Assembly (NCBI RefSeq): GCF_036017915.1
Contig: NZ_CP107929.1
Location: 5,212,001 to 5,276,000, forward strand
Origin: Micromonospora sp. NBC_00421
Lineage (GTDB): Bacteria; Actinomycetota; Actinomycetes; Mycobacteriales; Micromonosporaceae
Direction of reading: 5' to 3'
Length of the DNA: 64,000 nt
The notes under the pieces are model-generated. The model did not search any database. It saw only the letters and a program-made list of their open reading frames with translations, and was not told the DNA's origin. How positions within the stretch are numbered: the stretch's first letter is position 1; each line of letters opens with the position of its first letter. The position numbers were made by a program, and so were the translations under genes. This document shows, piece after piece, positions 1 to 9,750 of this stretch.

Positions 1-2
1 CC

Positions 3-497
3 GACATCCTGTGGCAGGTCGCGCAACGGATGATGTACAACCGTTGGCACTTCGTGCCGGGCAACTTCGACCGGGTCGAGGTGCCCCGCCAACGGCACTA
101 CTTCTTCCCACCGCTGGTGCCCGACATCGGCGAGTGGGGCGACCTGCGCCACGGCGGCCACAGCACCGCCCGCGTCCGTTACACCCTGCGGGCGCCCGGC
201 GCGGCGATGTGGAAGCAACCGCTCACCGTCTCCGGACGGCAGTACCGGGGCGCGTTCGACATCCGGCTGGTACGCATGGACGGACCACCGTTCACCCTGG
301 ACGACCTGCGGATCGCCTGCCGGTACTCGGCGCTTGTGGACGTACTCTGGCGGGAGATCGCCGGCTACGCCGAAGCCCACGACGGCTGGACCCCGACGAT
401 CACCGCGTTCGGCGGCGACTGGTATGCGAAGAGCGCCTGGCACGTGCCCGTCGAGCGGCTGACCGCGACCGCGCAGCCGGTCGGCGGGATGGCGTGA
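3..497 (+). CDS. Unrecognised protein, C-terminal part, next to NRPS
   Basis: The frame is open from base 3, so the gene probably starts before the window; an internal ATG at 30 would give 155 residues. I do not recognise the family. The visible part is rich in Trp, Tyr and Arg with several predicted beta strands, no membrane segment and no signal peptide. The stop overlaps the GTG start of the NRPS by 3 nt, so the two are almost certainly translated together, and the protein probably serves the same biosynthetic cluster. Function is unknown. Confidence 0.7.
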   Translation, partial: DILWQVAQRMMYNRWHFVPGNFDRVEVPRQRHYFFPPLVPDIGEWGDLRHGGHSTARVRYTLRAPGAAMWKQPLTVSGRQYRGAFDIRLVRMDGPPFTLDDLRIACRYSALVDVLWREIAGYAEAHDGWTPTITAFGGDWYAKSAWHVPVERLTATAQPVGGMA

Positions 498-3400
498 GCC
501 CCCGCCCGCTCCACGTCGTCGTCAACGACGAGGACCAGTACTCGGTGTGGCCGACCGACCGGGCCCTGCCGGGCGGCTGGACGACGGTGTTCACCGGGGC
601 GGTCGAGGCGTGTCTGGCGCACATCGCCGCGCACTGGACCGACCTGCGGCCCGCCTCACTGCGTACCACCGCGGGCGTTCCCGGCCGGGCCGTCACGGCG
701 GCGCCGGCCACGGTGGACGCGGTGCGGTCGGTCGCCACCGGCCCGCGCCGCTCCTTCGGCCAGGCACCGTTGCACGTCCTCGTCGACCGGGCGCTGGCGG
801 CCGATCCCGGGCGCGTCGCGGTGCGCTGTGCGGGGGCCGAGGTCACCGCGGGCGACCTGCTGACCCGGGTCCGGCACACCGCGCGGGTGCTGCGGGCGCA
901 CGGTGCGGGGCCGGAGACGCCGGTCGCGGTGCTGCTGCCCCGGTCGGTGGACGCGGTGGTGGCGATCCTCGCGGTGCTGGCGGCCGGGTCGGCGTACCTG
1001 CCGCTGTCCGTCCAGGATCCGGCGGACCGGCGGGCCCGGATCCTTGCGGACGCGGGCGACCCGGTGCTGCTGGTCGGACCGGGGCAGCGAGGGCTGGTGC
1101 CCGCCGGCTACCCGGCGGCCGTACTCGACGTGACGGACCTGCCCGACCGGCTCGGCGACGACGGCGACGGCGACGGCGGCTGCCGGGTGGAGAACCTGGC
1201 GTTCGTCATGTACACCTCGGGCACCAGCGGGGCACCCAAGGGGGTGCTCGGCACCCACCGGCAACTGGTCAACTACGTGCACTGGTGCGCCGAGGAGTTC
1301 GCCTTCCAGCCGCAGGAGCGGGCCGTGCTGCACGCCCCGCTCTATTTCGTCGGCTCGGTGATGACGCTGTTCACCGCCCTGGTCGCGGGCTGGGAGCTGG
1401 AGGTCGCACCGGAGCCGGTCGCCTTCGACGACCTGATCGCGCTGACCGCCGCCGCGCCGTGCGGCTTCCTGAAGCTCACCCCGTCGCACGTGCGGGCGAT
1501 GACCGCCCTGGGCGGGGTGGACGACGTCGCCCGTCAGGTCATGATCGGCAGCGAGCCGCTGTACCTGACCCCCGAGTTCGACAGGTGGATCAGCAACAGC
1601 CCGAAGTCCGGTTTCGGCAACCACTACGGCATGAGCGAGACCGTCGGCGCCACCTGGTACTGGATCGGCACGGACCGTACGGTCGGTCGGCGGTTGCCGG
1701 TCGGCGCACCCATCCCCAACGCCGAGGTGCACATCCTCGACGAGGAGGGCCAGCCCGTGCCGCTCGGCGAGACCGGCGAGATCTGCCTGGGCGGGGCCGT
1801 CGTCGGCCGTGGCTACCACGGCCAGCCGGTGTTGACCGCCCAGCGGTGGATCCCGCACCCGGCGGGCGGTGGGGCACGCCTGCTGCGCACCGGGGACCTC
1901 GGCCGGTTGGGACCGGACGGGGTGCTCGACGTGCTCGGCCGCGCCGACCGGCAGGTGAAGATCCGTGGTCAGCGCGTCGAACCGCCAGCCGTCGAGGACG
2001 CGCTGCGCCGCTGCCCCGGTGTCGCCGAGGCGGTGGTGATCGCCGAACCCGACGGCCACGACCTGCGCCTGGTCGCCTACCTGCGGTCCGACGACGAGCT
2101 GCCGCCCACCGAGGCGCAGCTGCGGGCGCACGCCGCCGGGCTGCTGCCGGAGGCGTCCGTCCCGAGCCGGTTCCGGTACGTGGCGCAGTACCCGCTCACC
2201 CCGAACGGCAAGGTCGACACCCGCCGGCTGCCCGCCGTACCGACGGTGCGGCCCGCGCTGAGCACCGCGTACGTCGAACCCTGCGGCGAGCTGGAGACGG
2301 CGGTGGCGGGCGTGGTCGCCGGGGTGCTGCGGGTGGACCGGCTCGGCGTCGACGACGACTTCTTCGAACTGGGCGGCGACTCCATGCAGGTCGTCGAGGT
2401 CGTCACCCGGCTCGACGAGGAGCTGGGCCTGCCGGTGGGCATCGCCGACCTGTTCGACCGCCGCACGGTGCGTGCCCTGGCCGCCGTGGTGGACGGCCAC
2501 GACCCGGCGACCGCCGGGGCACCGGAGGTGTCCACCGTGGAGCCCGTGGAGCCGCCGACCCGTACCGACGTCGGCCGGCCGGAGGTGCCCGGGGCGGCGG
2601 TCCAGGCGCGGTTCTCCGGGGCGTCCACCGCCTCCGCGCCGCTGACCTGGGGTCAGGCGGCCATGTACCGGCCCATGCAGTGGTTCGGGGAGGCCAGCCG
2701 GGACTTCAACATCAGGCGGGTGCTGCGGCTGACCGCCCCGGTCCCGGCCGAGCGGGTCACCGCCGCCTGGTCGGAGCTGGTGCTGCGGCACCAGGTGCTG
2801 CGGACCCTGATGACCGACCACGCCGACGGCCCCCGGCAACACCTGCGCGCCGACGGGGCGTACCCGCCGCTGGTGCGCGACACCACCGGCGACGCGCTGC
2901 CGGAGGCGGCCGACGCCGCCGCCGCCGAGCTGGCCGGTACCGCGTTCGCGCTGGACCGGGAGTGGCCGGTCCGGTGGGCGCTGCTGCGCGTCGACGGCCT
3001 CGTCGAGGCCGTCGCCGTGGCCGCGTCGCACGTGGCGTTGGACGGCTGGTCGCTGGAGCTGCTGCTGGCCGACCTACGCACGCTGGTCGACGGTGAGCGG
3101 ACCCTGCCCGCGCCGGGCTGGCAGCCGGTGGACCAGGCCGGCTACGAGGCCTCACCGGCCGGGCAGCGCCGCGCCCACCAGTCGCTTGCCTACTGGCGGG
3201 CCCGCCTGCCCGACGTGCCGCACCGGATCTTCGACGGGCCGGAGCAGGACGGGGAGGCGCTGCCCGTCGTCACCTGGCGGATGGAGTCCACCGCCGTGGC
3301 CACCGCCGCCGCCGCGCTGGCCGAACGCACCGGGGCGTCTTCGTCCACAGTGGTGCTGACCGCCGCGCTGCTGGTCCAGACGGCGCTGACCGGCCGGGAC

Positions 3401-3946
3401 CGGGCCGTGGTGAAGCTGATCGCGGGCAACCGGAACACCCCCCGTCAGCGGGAGTTGGCCACCGGCATCGCGCAGAACGCGCTGCTGGTCTTCGACGTCG
3501 GTGACGGCGACCTCGACGACGCCGTCCGGCGCTGCTACCGCGACTCGACCGAGTCTTACTTCCACGCCACCTACCCGCCGGACGCGTTGGACGACCTGAT
3601 CGCGGCCGAGGGCGCGCAGGCCGACCTGTCGGTCTACTTCAACGACGCCCGGATGGGCCGGGACTTCGACGTGCCGGCCGGCCCGCCCGACCGCGCGACG
3701 CTGACGGAGTTGGCCGCGCACACCACCGTCCGGCAGATCGCCGCCGTCGCCCGCCACGACATGACCTTCTTCCTGGCCATGCCCCACCTGGCCGGCGGCT
3801 GCGCGCTGCACCTGCTGGCCGACACCCGGCGGGTACCCGCGGCCACCTGCCTGCGGGCGCTGCGGGGCATCGAGACGCTGCTGTCCGAGGCGGTGCTGCG
3901 ACCGGTGCAGGTCCGGGACGTCGCCGCACTGCTGGACCTCGGTTGA
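494..3946 (+). CDS. Nonribosomal peptide synthetase, MbtH-A-PCP-C
   Basis: Starts at the GTG overlapping the upstream stop (1150 aa). Residues 1-60 are a complete MbtH-like domain ([10 protein letters not shown] at 11-20, then WTDLRPASL), normally a separate ~70-aa partner of adenylation domains. The A domain follows ([11 protein letters not shown] near 240, [21 protein letters not shown]), then a carrier domain with LGGDSM (phosphopantetheine Ser630), then a condensation domain to the C-terminus. In the A4 motif the Asp that usually binds the substrate alpha-amino group is replaced (LYFVGS, Val near 286), so the substrate may not be an ordinary alpha-amino acid. The condensation motif is SHVALDG (845-851): the first His of HHxxxDG is Ser, the second is kept. 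There is no thioesterase domain, so the product is probably passed on or released by another protein. Confidence 0.93.
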   Translation: MSPRPLHVVVNDEDQYSVWPTDRALPGGWTTVFTGAVEACLAHIAAHWTDLRPASLRTTAGVPGRAVTAAPATVDAVRSVATGPRRSFGQAPLHVLVDRALAADPGRVAVRCAGAEVTAGDLLTRVRHTARVLRAHGAGPETPVAVLLPRSVDAVVAILAVLAAGSAYLPLSVQDPADRRARILADAGDPVLLVGPGQRGLVPAGYPAAVLDVTDLPDRLGDDGDGDGGCRVENLAFVMYTSGTSGAPKGVLGTHRQLVNYVHWCAEEFAFQPQERAVLHAPLYFVGSVMTLFTALVAGWELEVAPEPVAFDDLIALTAAAPCGFLKLTPSHVRAMTALGGVDDVARQVMIGSEPLYLTPEFDRWISNSPKSGFGNHYGMSETVGATWYWIGTDRTVGRRLPVGAPIPNAEVHILDEEGQPVPLGETGEICLGGAVVGRGYHGQPVLTAQRWIPHPAGGGARLLRTGDLGRLGPDGVLDVLGRADRQVKIRGQRVEPPAVEDALRRCPGVAEAVVIAEPDGHDLRLVAYLRSDDELPPTEAQLRAHAAGLLPEASVPSRFRYVAQYPLTPNGKVDTRRLPAVPTVRPALSTAYVEPCGELETAVAGVVAGVLRVDRLGVDDDFFELGGDSMQVVEVVTRLDEELGLPVGIADLFDRRTVRALAAVVDGHDPATAGAPEVSTVEPVEPPTRTDVGRPEVPGAAVQARFSGASTASAPLTWGQAAMYRPMQWFGEASRDFNIRRVLRLTAPVPAERVTAAWSELVLRHQVLRTLMTDHADGPRQHLRADGAYPPLVRDTTGDALPEAADAAAAELAGTAFALDREWPVRWALLRVDGLVEAVAVAASHVALDGWSLELLLADLRTLVDGERTLPAPGWQPVDQAGYEASPAGQRRAHQSLAYWRARLPDVPHRIFDGPEQDGEALPVVTWRMESTAVATAAAALAERTGASSSTVVLTAALLVQTALTGRDRAVVKLIAGNRNTPRQRELATGIAQNALLVFDVGDGDLDDAVRRCYRDSTESYFHATYPPDALDDLIAAEGAQADLSVYFNDARMGRDFDVPAGPPDRATLTELAAHTTVRQIAAVARHDMTFFLAMPHLAGGCALHLLADTRRVPAATCLRALRGIETLLSEAVLRPVQVRDVAALLDLG

Positions 3947-3975
3947 CCCTCCCACCCCCACCGCAAGGAGCCTCG

Positions 3976-4950
3976 ATGACCGACCCGTACCCGCTGCTGC
4001 ACCGACTCGCCGCCGACGACGACGCCGCGCTCACCGGCACCCCCCTGCCGCCCGACGGCCGCTACCAGGTCGTCACCACCACTGTCGACGAGGTCACCGC
4101 CCAGATCGTGCGCACCCTGCGGGAGGGGTTCGCCGGTCGGCGCCCGGCCGACTACCCGCTGCTGGTGCTCGGCTGGGGACGCTGCCGGGTCGGCTCGACG
4201 GCGGTGACCAACCTGTTCGGCATGGCGCGGGCAGCCGCCTACTACCAGCCGGTCAAGACCATCGGCCGGTTCGCGCTGACCGGCGGCGAGGGCTCGCCGT
4301 GGAAGCTGCCCGACGGCGAGCCGGTGCTGTTCGCCAAGGAGATGGCCGGGCCGTACGTGCCGTTCGAGGCGCTGTTCAACCCGGCCCGCTGCCTGATCGA
4401 GGCCGGTTGGCCGGTCGACCGGCTGCGCCTGCTGGTGCTGGACCGGCAGCCCCGGGCCTCGCTCGACTCGTGGATGGCCAAGTGGGAGGGGAAGATCGGC
4501 CGTGAGCGGGTGGTGGAGAACTTCGTGCTGAGCACCCTCAACTACGCCCGGATGCGCCGTTACGCCGAGGCCGAGGGGCTGGCGGTGACGCACTTCCCGT
4601 ACGAGTGCAGTCGGCTCCCGGAGGAGACGGTGTCGCGGTTGTTCTCGCGCCTGGGCATCGGCCACCTGTACCGGCCGGAGATGCTCACCGGCTGGGGCGC
4701 GGCCGGCGATCTCAACTCCGACCAGTCGAAGATCCACAACCCGGTCGAGCCGGAGCCGTACGTCGTGCCCGGCCTGCACGGCAACGCCGACGAGTACCGC
4801 TTCCGGGACCGGCAGGTGACCGTCCTCACCGAGCCGGAGCTGGCCGTGGCGGACAGCCCCGAGGTGGTCGGGTCTTACCAGGTCTCGGTGGACAGCTGTG
4901 TCCAGGAGTTGGACCTGCCCGCGCCGCTGCGGGACAGGGTCTTCGGCTGA
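3976..4950 (+). CDS. Sulfotransferase-like P-loop protein
   Basis: 324 aa from the ATG preceded by AAGGAG; the frame extends upstream but without a ribosome site. The motif LGWGRCRVGSTAV (from about residue 64) resembles the 5'-phosphosulfate-binding loop of Stf0-type sulfotransferases (PRSGST). LDRQPRASLDSW (from about 155) resembles the 3'-phosphate-binding strand-helix with conserved Arg and Ser. The likely role is PAPS-dependent sulfation of the product of the adjacent NRPS, or a related group transfer; this is inference from fold motifs. It lies 29 nt after the NRPS and 5 nt before the ABC transporter pair, in one apparent operon. Confidence 0.7.
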   Translation: MTDPYPLLHRLAADDDAALTGTPLPPDGRYQVVTTTVDEVTAQIVRTLREGFAGRRPADYPLLVLGWGRCRVGSTAVTNLFGMARAAAYYQPVKTIGRFALTGGEGSPWKLPDGEPVLFAKEMAGPYVPFEALFNPARCLIEAGWPVDRLRLLVLDRQPRASLDSWMAKWEGKIGRERVVENFVLSTLNYARMRRYAEAEGLAVTHFPYECSRLPEETVSRLFSRLGIGHLYRPEMLTGWGAAGDLNSDQSKIHNPVEPEPYVVPGLHGNADEYRFRDRQVTVLTEPELAVADSPEVVGSYQVSVDSCVQELDLPAPLRDRVFG

Positions 4951-4955
4951 CCCCG

Positions 4956-6833
4956 ATGGCCACCTCCACCGCCGGTACCGGGCAGCTGCGCGAGGCCGCA
5001 CTCGCCCGACTGCGCATCGCCCGGCTGTTCCCCGCCGCCGGGCCGGGCTGGAGTGCCGTCGCGCTCGCGCTCAGCGTGGCCCGGGGGGTGCTGCCTGTCG
5101 GGTTCGCGCTCGCCGTCAGCACCACCGTCGGCCGGATCGGGCCGGTGCTGCACGGCACCGCCGGGCAGGGCGAGGTGTGGTGGCCGCTGGCCGTCGCCGG
5201 TGCGGCGCTGATCGCGCTGCAACTGGCCGAGGCGGCGCAGAAGGCCGTCGCCGAGCAGCTCGCCCGACGGGTCGACGGGCACATGTACCGGCGGCTGATC
5301 GCCGCGTCACTGTCGACGCGGGAGATCACCCCGCTGGAGGACCCGGCGGTCCTGGACGAGCTGGGCGAGGCCGGGCACGAGCTGCGGTTCGCGTTCCGCA
5401 CCCCCGGGGCGGCGTACGCCGGGCTGATCGCGCTGGTCGGGCCGTACACCCAGGTCGTCGGGTTCACGGTGGTGGTCGCGGCGGTGCTCGGGCCGTGGGC
5501 GGCGCTGGCGATGCTGGTGGTGGTGCTGCTGTTCCGTCACGGCCAGCGCGGTGGGCTACGCCGCTACGCCCGGGTGATCCGGGACGTCGCGGACCTGCGC
5601 CGGGAGAGCCGTTACCTGCGCGGGCTGGCGATGGGCCCGGCTGCCGCCAAGGAGCTGCGCGTCTTCGGCCTGACCGGCTGGTTGACCGAGCGCTACCGGC
5701 AGGTCTACCGCCGCGCGCTGGCCCCGGTGTGGGCCGAGCGCCGGCGCATCTACCTGCGGCCCTACCTGGGGTACACGGCCGTCGGGCTGGTCGGGGTGGC
5801 TGCCGTGCTGGCGCTGGCCGGGGCCCGCGCCGCCGACGGGGTGATCGGCCTGGCCGGGCTGGCGCTGGTGCTCCAGGCGGTGATGGCGCTGATCCGGCTT
5901 GGCGAGTTCTATCCGGACTCCGACACCCAGACCCAGTACGGCATGAACGCCGAGACGGCCGTGACGGCGTTCGAACGGGCCATGGACCGCTACGCCGAAC
6001 CGGCCGACACCGGCCGGGCGGCCGGACCGTCCGCCACCGTCGCCCCGGCGATCGACTTCACAGGCGTACGGTTCGGCTACCCCGGGGCGGCCCGGCCGGT
6101 GCTCGACGGCCTGGACCTGCACATCCCCGCCGGCCGGTGCACCGCCCTGGTCGGCGTGAACGGCGCCGGCAAGACCACCCTGGTCAAGCTGCTGGCCCGG
6201 CTCTACTCGCCAGGCGCCGGCACGGTACGCGCCGACGGTGTCGACCTCGCCGACCTGCCCGCCCGGGACTGGCAACGCCGGATCGCCGTGGTGTTCCAGG
6301 ACTTCGTCCGCTACGAACTCTCGGCCGCCGCCAACATCGGCTTCGGCGCGGTCGAACACCTCGACGACCGGGCCGGGATCCTGCGCGCGGCGGAGGCGGC
6401 GGGGCTGCTCGACACCCTCGACGCCCTGCCGGACGGCCTGGACACGGTGCTGTCCCGGGCCTACGAGGGTGGCCTGGACCTGTCCGGCGGGCAGTGGCAG
6501 CGGATCGCCATCGCGCGTGCCCTGTTCGCGCTCTACCACGGCAGCACCGTGCTCGTGCTCGACGAGCCCACCGCCGCGCTGGACGTACGCGCCGAAGCCG
6601 AGTTCTTCGGCCGGTTCGCCGAGCTGACCCGGGGCCGGACGACGATCCTCATCTCGCACCGGCTGTCCAGCGTCCGGCTGGCCGACCGGATCGTCCTGCT
6701 CGACCAGGGGCAGGTGGTCGAGCAGGGCAGCCACGACGAGCTGGTTGCCGCGGGCGGCCGGTACGCCGCCATGTTCGCCCTCCAGGCGGAGCGCTTCGCC
6801 GACGACAGCCCGCTGACACAGGTACCGGGGTGA
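4956..6833 (+). CDS. ABC exporter, fused membrane and ATPase domains (first of pair)
   Basis: 625 aa starting at the ATG 5 nt after the sulfotransferase gene. The N-terminal ~330 residues carry about five to six hydrophobic segments (ABC type IV exporter membrane domain). The C-terminal ATPase has Walker A GVNGAGKTT, signature LSGGQWQRIAIARAL, Walker B VLVLDEPTAALD and H-loop LISHRLSS. It is followed 4 nt later by a second transporter of the same architecture, so the two probably form a heterodimer exporting the cluster product or giving self-resistance. The signature is LSGGQW rather than LSGGQR, which is common in natural-product clusters. Confidence 0.92.
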   Translation: MATSTAGTGQLREAALARLRIARLFPAAGPGWSAVALALSVARGVLPVGFALAVSTTVGRIGPVLHGTAGQGEVWWPLAVAGAALIALQLAEAAQKAVAEQLARRVDGHMYRRLIAASLSTREITPLEDPAVLDELGEAGHELRFAFRTPGAAYAGLIALVGPYTQVVGFTVVVAAVLGPWAALAMLVVVLLFRHGQRGGLRRYARVIRDVADLRRESRYLRGLAMGPAAAKELRVFGLTGWLTERYRQVYRRALAPVWAERRRIYLRPYLGYTAVGLVGVAAVLALAGARAADGVIGLAGLALVLQAVMALIRLGEFYPDSDTQTQYGMNAETAVTAFERAMDRYAEPADTGRAAGPSATVAPAIDFTGVRFGYPGAARPVLDGLDLHIPAGRCTALVGVNGAGKTTLVKLLARLYSPGAGTVRADGVDLADLPARDWQRRIAVVFQDFVRYELSAAANIGFGAVEHLDDRAGILRAAEAAGLLDTLDALPDGLDTVLSRAYEGGLDLSGGQWQRIAIARALFALYHGSTVLVLDEPTAALDVRAEAEFFGRFAELTRGRTTILISHRLSSVRLADRIVLLDQGQVVEQGSHDELVAAGGRYAAMFALQAERFADDSPLTQVPG

Positions 6834-6837
6834 GGCG

Positions 6838-8625
6838 ATGTTGACGGCGATCACCGGGCTGATGCGGCTGTCGTGGCGGCAGGACCGCCGCAAGATGGCA
6901 GTGGCGTTGGCCCTGATGGCGGGCAACGCGGTCGCGCTGCCGCTGGCCGCGGTGGCGCTCCGGCACCTCACCAACGCGGCGGCTGCCGGTCACGCCGGGA
7001 CGGCCGCCTGGTCCGGCCTGGCCGTCGCGGTGGCCGCGATCGCGGCGCTCACCTGCGCGCACTTCGCCCACATCGGCTACTTCGAGGTGTCCGAGCTCAA
7101 CGTGCTCAGCACCGACGAGCAGCTCATCGGGATCAGCAACGACACCCCGTACCTCGACCACCACGAGCGGCCCGACAGCGCCGACCGGATGGCCCTGGCC
7201 CAGGACGAGTTGCAGCGCATCGGCGAGGGGTTGCAGGCGCTGCTGACCGGCGGCTCGCTGGCCGTCAGCCTGCTGCTGACCACAGTGCTGCTCACCCTGG
7301 TCCACCCGGCGCTGGTGCTGCTGCCGCTGCTTGCCGCCCTGCCGGTGCTGGCGGCGCGGCGGGCCCAGGCCGCCGCCGACCGGGCGCGCGAGGAGAGCAT
7401 CGTCGACACCCGGCAGGCCCGGCACCTGTTCGAACTGACCACCGACGCGGCCTCGGCCAAGGAGCTGCGGCTGCTGGGCCTGGTCGGGCACCTGCAACAG
7501 CGTTACGCCGGGCACTGGCGGCGGGCCACCGCCCGGATCTGGCGGGGCGAGCTGGCCGCCGGGTGGTGGCGCGCGGCCGGGCAGGGCGTGTTCGGCCTCG
7601 GGTACGTCGCCGCGCTGGTCCTGGTCGTCCACGACGCGATCAGGGGCCACGCGGACGTCGGCGACGTGGTGCTGGCCATCCTGCTCGCCTCGCAGCTCAA
7701 CCAGCAGGTGGCTGCCGCCGTGACGATCACCCAGCAGCTCGTACGCAGCGGCCGGTCCCTGCGCCGGCTGGACGAGGTGCGTGAGCTGGTGCCGCAGCCG
7801 GTGCCGCCGCCCGACGCGCCGGCCACCCCGCTGCGCCCGCCCGCACGCCTGCTGGAGGGCATCCGCCTGCGGAACGTCACCTTCGGCTATCCCGGCGCGG
7901 CCGGGCCGGTGCTCCGCGACGTCGACCTGCTGCTGCCCGCCGGCTGCACGGTGGCGATCGTGGGCGAGAACGGCGCCGGCAAGACCACGCTGGTCAAGCT
8001 GCTCAACCGGTTCTACGAGCCCGACCGGGGCGCGATCGAGGTCGACGGCGTCGACCTGCGGCACCTCGACCTCGCCGCCTGGCGGGAGCGGACCACCGCC
8101 GCGTTCCAGGACTACGCCCGCCCGGAGCTGACCGCCCGGCTGGCGGTGGGCATCGGCGACCTGCCCCGGGCCACCGACGACGACGCGGTACGCACCGGCC
8201 TGGCCCGCGCGCACAGCGACGTCGTCGACCGGCTGCCGTACGGGCTGGACACCCGGCTGGGGCGCAGCCACGCCGACGGCGGGGTGGACGCCTCCGGCGG
8301 GCAGTGGCAGCAGCTCGCGCTCGGCCGGGCGATGATGCGCGACGCCCCGCTGCTGATGGTGCTCGACGAACCGGCGTCGGCGCTGGACGCCGAGGCCGAG
8401 CACCGGCTGTTCGCCCGGTATGCCGACGGCGCGGCCCGGGTCGCCGCCGACAGCGGCGGGGTCACGGTCTTCGTGTCGCACCGGCTCTCCACAGTCCGCA
8501 GCGCCGACCTGATCATCGTGATCGGCGACGGCGGGGTACGCGAGATGGGCACCCACGACGAACTGATCCGCCTCGACGGGATCTATGCCACCCTCTACGC
8601 CACCCAGGCCACCGCCTACCGCTGA
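6838..8625 (+). CDS. ABC exporter, fused membrane and ATPase domains (second of pair)
   Basis: 595 aa with an N-terminal membrane domain (hydrophobic segments across about residues 15-300) and a C-terminal nucleotide-binding domain: Walker A GENGAGKTT, Walker B MVLDEPASALD, H-loop FVSHRLST. The signature is ASGGQWQQLALGRA, with Ala replacing the usual Leu and QQ for QR, so this half may carry the weaker ATP site of an asymmetric heterodimer. It closes the biosynthetic operon; the stop lies only 2 bp from the stop of the next, convergent gene, leaving no room for a separate terminator. Confidence 0.92.
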   Translation: MLTAITGLMRLSWRQDRRKMAVALALMAGNAVALPLAAVALRHLTNAAAAGHAGTAAWSGLAVAVAAIAALTCAHFAHIGYFEVSELNVLSTDEQLIGISNDTPYLDHHERPDSADRMALAQDELQRIGEGLQALLTGGSLAVSLLLTTVLLTLVHPALVLLPLLAALPVLAARRAQAAADRAREESIVDTRQARHLFELTTDAASAKELRLLGLVGHLQQRYAGHWRRATARIWRGELAAGWWRAAGQGVFGLGYVAALVLVVHDAIRGHADVGDVVLAILLASQLNQQVAAAVTITQQLVRSGRSLRRLDEVRELVPQPVPPPDAPATPLRPPARLLEGIRLRNVTFGYPGAAGPVLRDVDLLLPAGCTVAIVGENGAGKTTLVKLLNRFYEPDRGAIEVDGVDLRHLDLAAWRERTTAAFQDYARPELTARLAVGIGDLPRATDDDAVRTGLARAHSDVVDRLPYGLDTRLGRSHADGGVDASGGQWQQLALGRAMMRDAPLLMVLDEPASALDAEAEHRLFARYADGAARVAADSGGVTVFVSHRLSTVRSADLIIVIGDGGVREMGTHDELIRLDGIYATLYATQATAYR

Positions 8626-8627
8626 GT

Positions 8628-8900
8628 TCATGGCCGCACCTTCGATGCGGGCCGCCGCTGCTGCCCGACCGGCACGGGGGCGGTCCGTCGGTGGACGACC
8701 AACCCCGCCGGCTGTACGAAGATCGACCGTCGGGCCACGGCATCCCCCTTGTCGTTCAGTTGGTAGACGTCGAGCCAGCACCAGCCGTCGTAGGTGATCC
8801 AGTCCAGCACCCGGATGACCCGGCACCGGATGGGCTTGACGAACTGCACGCTGGCCGCTCGCGTCACCTGGATCAGGTCACCCGCGCGGAGCGCCGTCAT
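8628..8900 (-). CDS. Small conserved protein of unknown function
   Basis: 90 aa from the ATG at 8900, which follows GGGGGACC; a longer reading to 8936 lacks a good ribosome site. The protein is basic with repeated short beta strands (AGDLIQVTR, FVQPAGLVV), suggesting a small beta-barrel, but I cannot name a family. It lies 22 nt after the next small gene on the same strand, and the pair diverges from the three helix-turn-helix genes at 9306-9975, so they may form one accessory regulatory module. Confidence 0.65.
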   Translation of the reverse strand: MTALRAGDLIQVTRAASVQFVKPIRCRVIRVLDWITYDGWCWLDVYQLNDKGDAVARRSIFVQPAGLVVHRRTAPVPVGQQRRPASKVRP

Positions 8901-8922
8901 CGCAGGTCCCCCACTTGCTCGG

Positions 8923-9204
8923 TCACGACTCACCACCCGGCCACGGCCTTTGGTTGGTCATGAGTCGGCGGGCCGACCGGTTGGGCTTGGGCAGCCAACC
9001 GAGGAACCGGCGGTGGAGAGCGCCAGCCGGAGCCCAGCCCATGTCCTGCGTGGCTGACACCAGATGCGCGCCCAGGTAGAGGGCGAGGGACACCGGAGCG
9101 TTGTCGTACTCCGCGATCAACTCCCGGCGGCGGGTGGGACATGGCCAGGGCGATTCACACCCGGCACACGTCCAGACAGGCAGAACAGGTCCGTGGCTCG
9201 TCAT
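8923..9204 (-). CDS. Small Cys-containing protein of unknown function
   Basis: 93 aa. The N-terminus has WTCAGCESPWPCPTRR, a CxxC...C cluster that could hold a metal, followed by a helical segment. Small proteins of this appearance are frequent in Micromonosporaceae and are sometimes labelled flavin reductase without structural support, so I give no function. It is the first gene of a two-gene unit and starts 101 bp from the divergent HTH gene at 9306. Confidence 0.6.
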   Translation of the reverse strand: MTSHGPVLPVWTCAGCESPWPCPTRRRELIAEYDNAPVSLALYLGAHLVSATQDMGWAPAGALHRRFLGWLPKPNRSARRLMTNQRPWPGGES

Positions 9205-9305
9205 CGGTCCACCACATCACACGATATTGTACGAGGGCAACCCCCAAGGACGTTGCCTTTCCCGCTACCGTTTGATGCAAGTGCGCCAGACCATAGCGTC
9301 AGGCT
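9205..9305. promoter_or_regulatory. Divergent promoter region with an inverted repeat
   Basis: This 101-bp AT-richer spacer separates the two small minus-strand genes from the tandem HTH genes and must hold promoters for both. It contains GGCAAC (9236-9241) and its complement GTTGCC (9252-9257) with a 10-nt spacer, a plausible operator for one of the HTH proteins. No clear -35/-10 pair can be assigned by eye. Confidence 0.35.
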
Positions 9306-9497
9306 GTGGAGTTGCTCGGGCTGGATGAGATCCGCGACCTGCTCGGCGGGATCAGCAAGCAGCGCGCCACGATCATCGTGGGCCGCAAGGGATTCCCCGA
9401 CCCCTTCGTCACCTTGAAGATGGGCCGCGTCTGGGATGGCAAGGCCGTCCGGGCCTGGATCGCCACGAACCGCCCCAGCCCCGCCGACGAGGACTGA
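9306..9497 (+). CDS. AlpA/MerR-like small helix-turn-helix protein (1 of 3)
   Basis: 63 aa from a GTG start. The pattern is that of excisionase/AlpA-type winged helix proteins: LGLDEIRDLLGGIS (helix-turn-helix), FPDPFVTLKMGRVW (wing) and VRAWIATNRP (last helix). Small proteins of this fold control integrase or phage genes or act as recombination directionality factors. It is the first and most diverged of three paralogues in a row; no integrase is next to it. Confidence 0.75.
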   Translation: MELLGLDEIRDLLGGISKQRATIIVGRKGFPDPFVTLKMGRVWDGKAVRAWIATNRPSPADED

Positions 9498-9514
9498 CCC
9501 CCACCGGGGCATAC

Positions 9515-9742
9515 GTGCGGGACATGGACCGAGGGCCGGGCGACCTGATGGGGCCCTACGAGATCGCCCAACGCCTGGGCGTCTCCCGGTCGCGGTTCCA
9601 GCAGATCGCGAACCGGCCCACCTTCCCGAGGCCCTACCGGGAGCTGCGCGGCATGAAGGTGTGGCTGGCCGAGGACGTCGAGGAGTGGATCAGGGAACAC
9701 CGCCGCCCCACGCCACCATCGGACGAAGATGATCAAAGCTGA
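9515..9742 (+). CDS. AlpA/MerR-like small helix-turn-helix protein (2 of 3)
   Basis: 75 aa from GTG 9515, or 72 aa from ATG 9524. It shares the order EIAQRLGVSRSRFQQI, FPRPYRELRGMKVW, DVEEWIREHRRP and an acidic C-terminus with the next gene, clearly a recent tandem duplicate. The predicted role is DNA binding as a small winged-helix regulator or excisionase-like factor. It begins 17 nt after the first copy. Confidence 0.75.
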   Translation: MRDMDRGPGDLMGPYEIAQRLGVSRSRFQQIANRPTFPRPYRELRGMKVWLAEDVEEWIREHRRPTPPSDEDDQS

Positions 9743-9750
9743 CGGAACGC

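Noticed and set aside
656..3031. Long minus-strand open frame opposite the NRPS
   Set aside because: Its translation is Arg/Gly/His/Val-rich with no motif, while the plus strand carries continuous NRPS domains; a GC-bias shadow.
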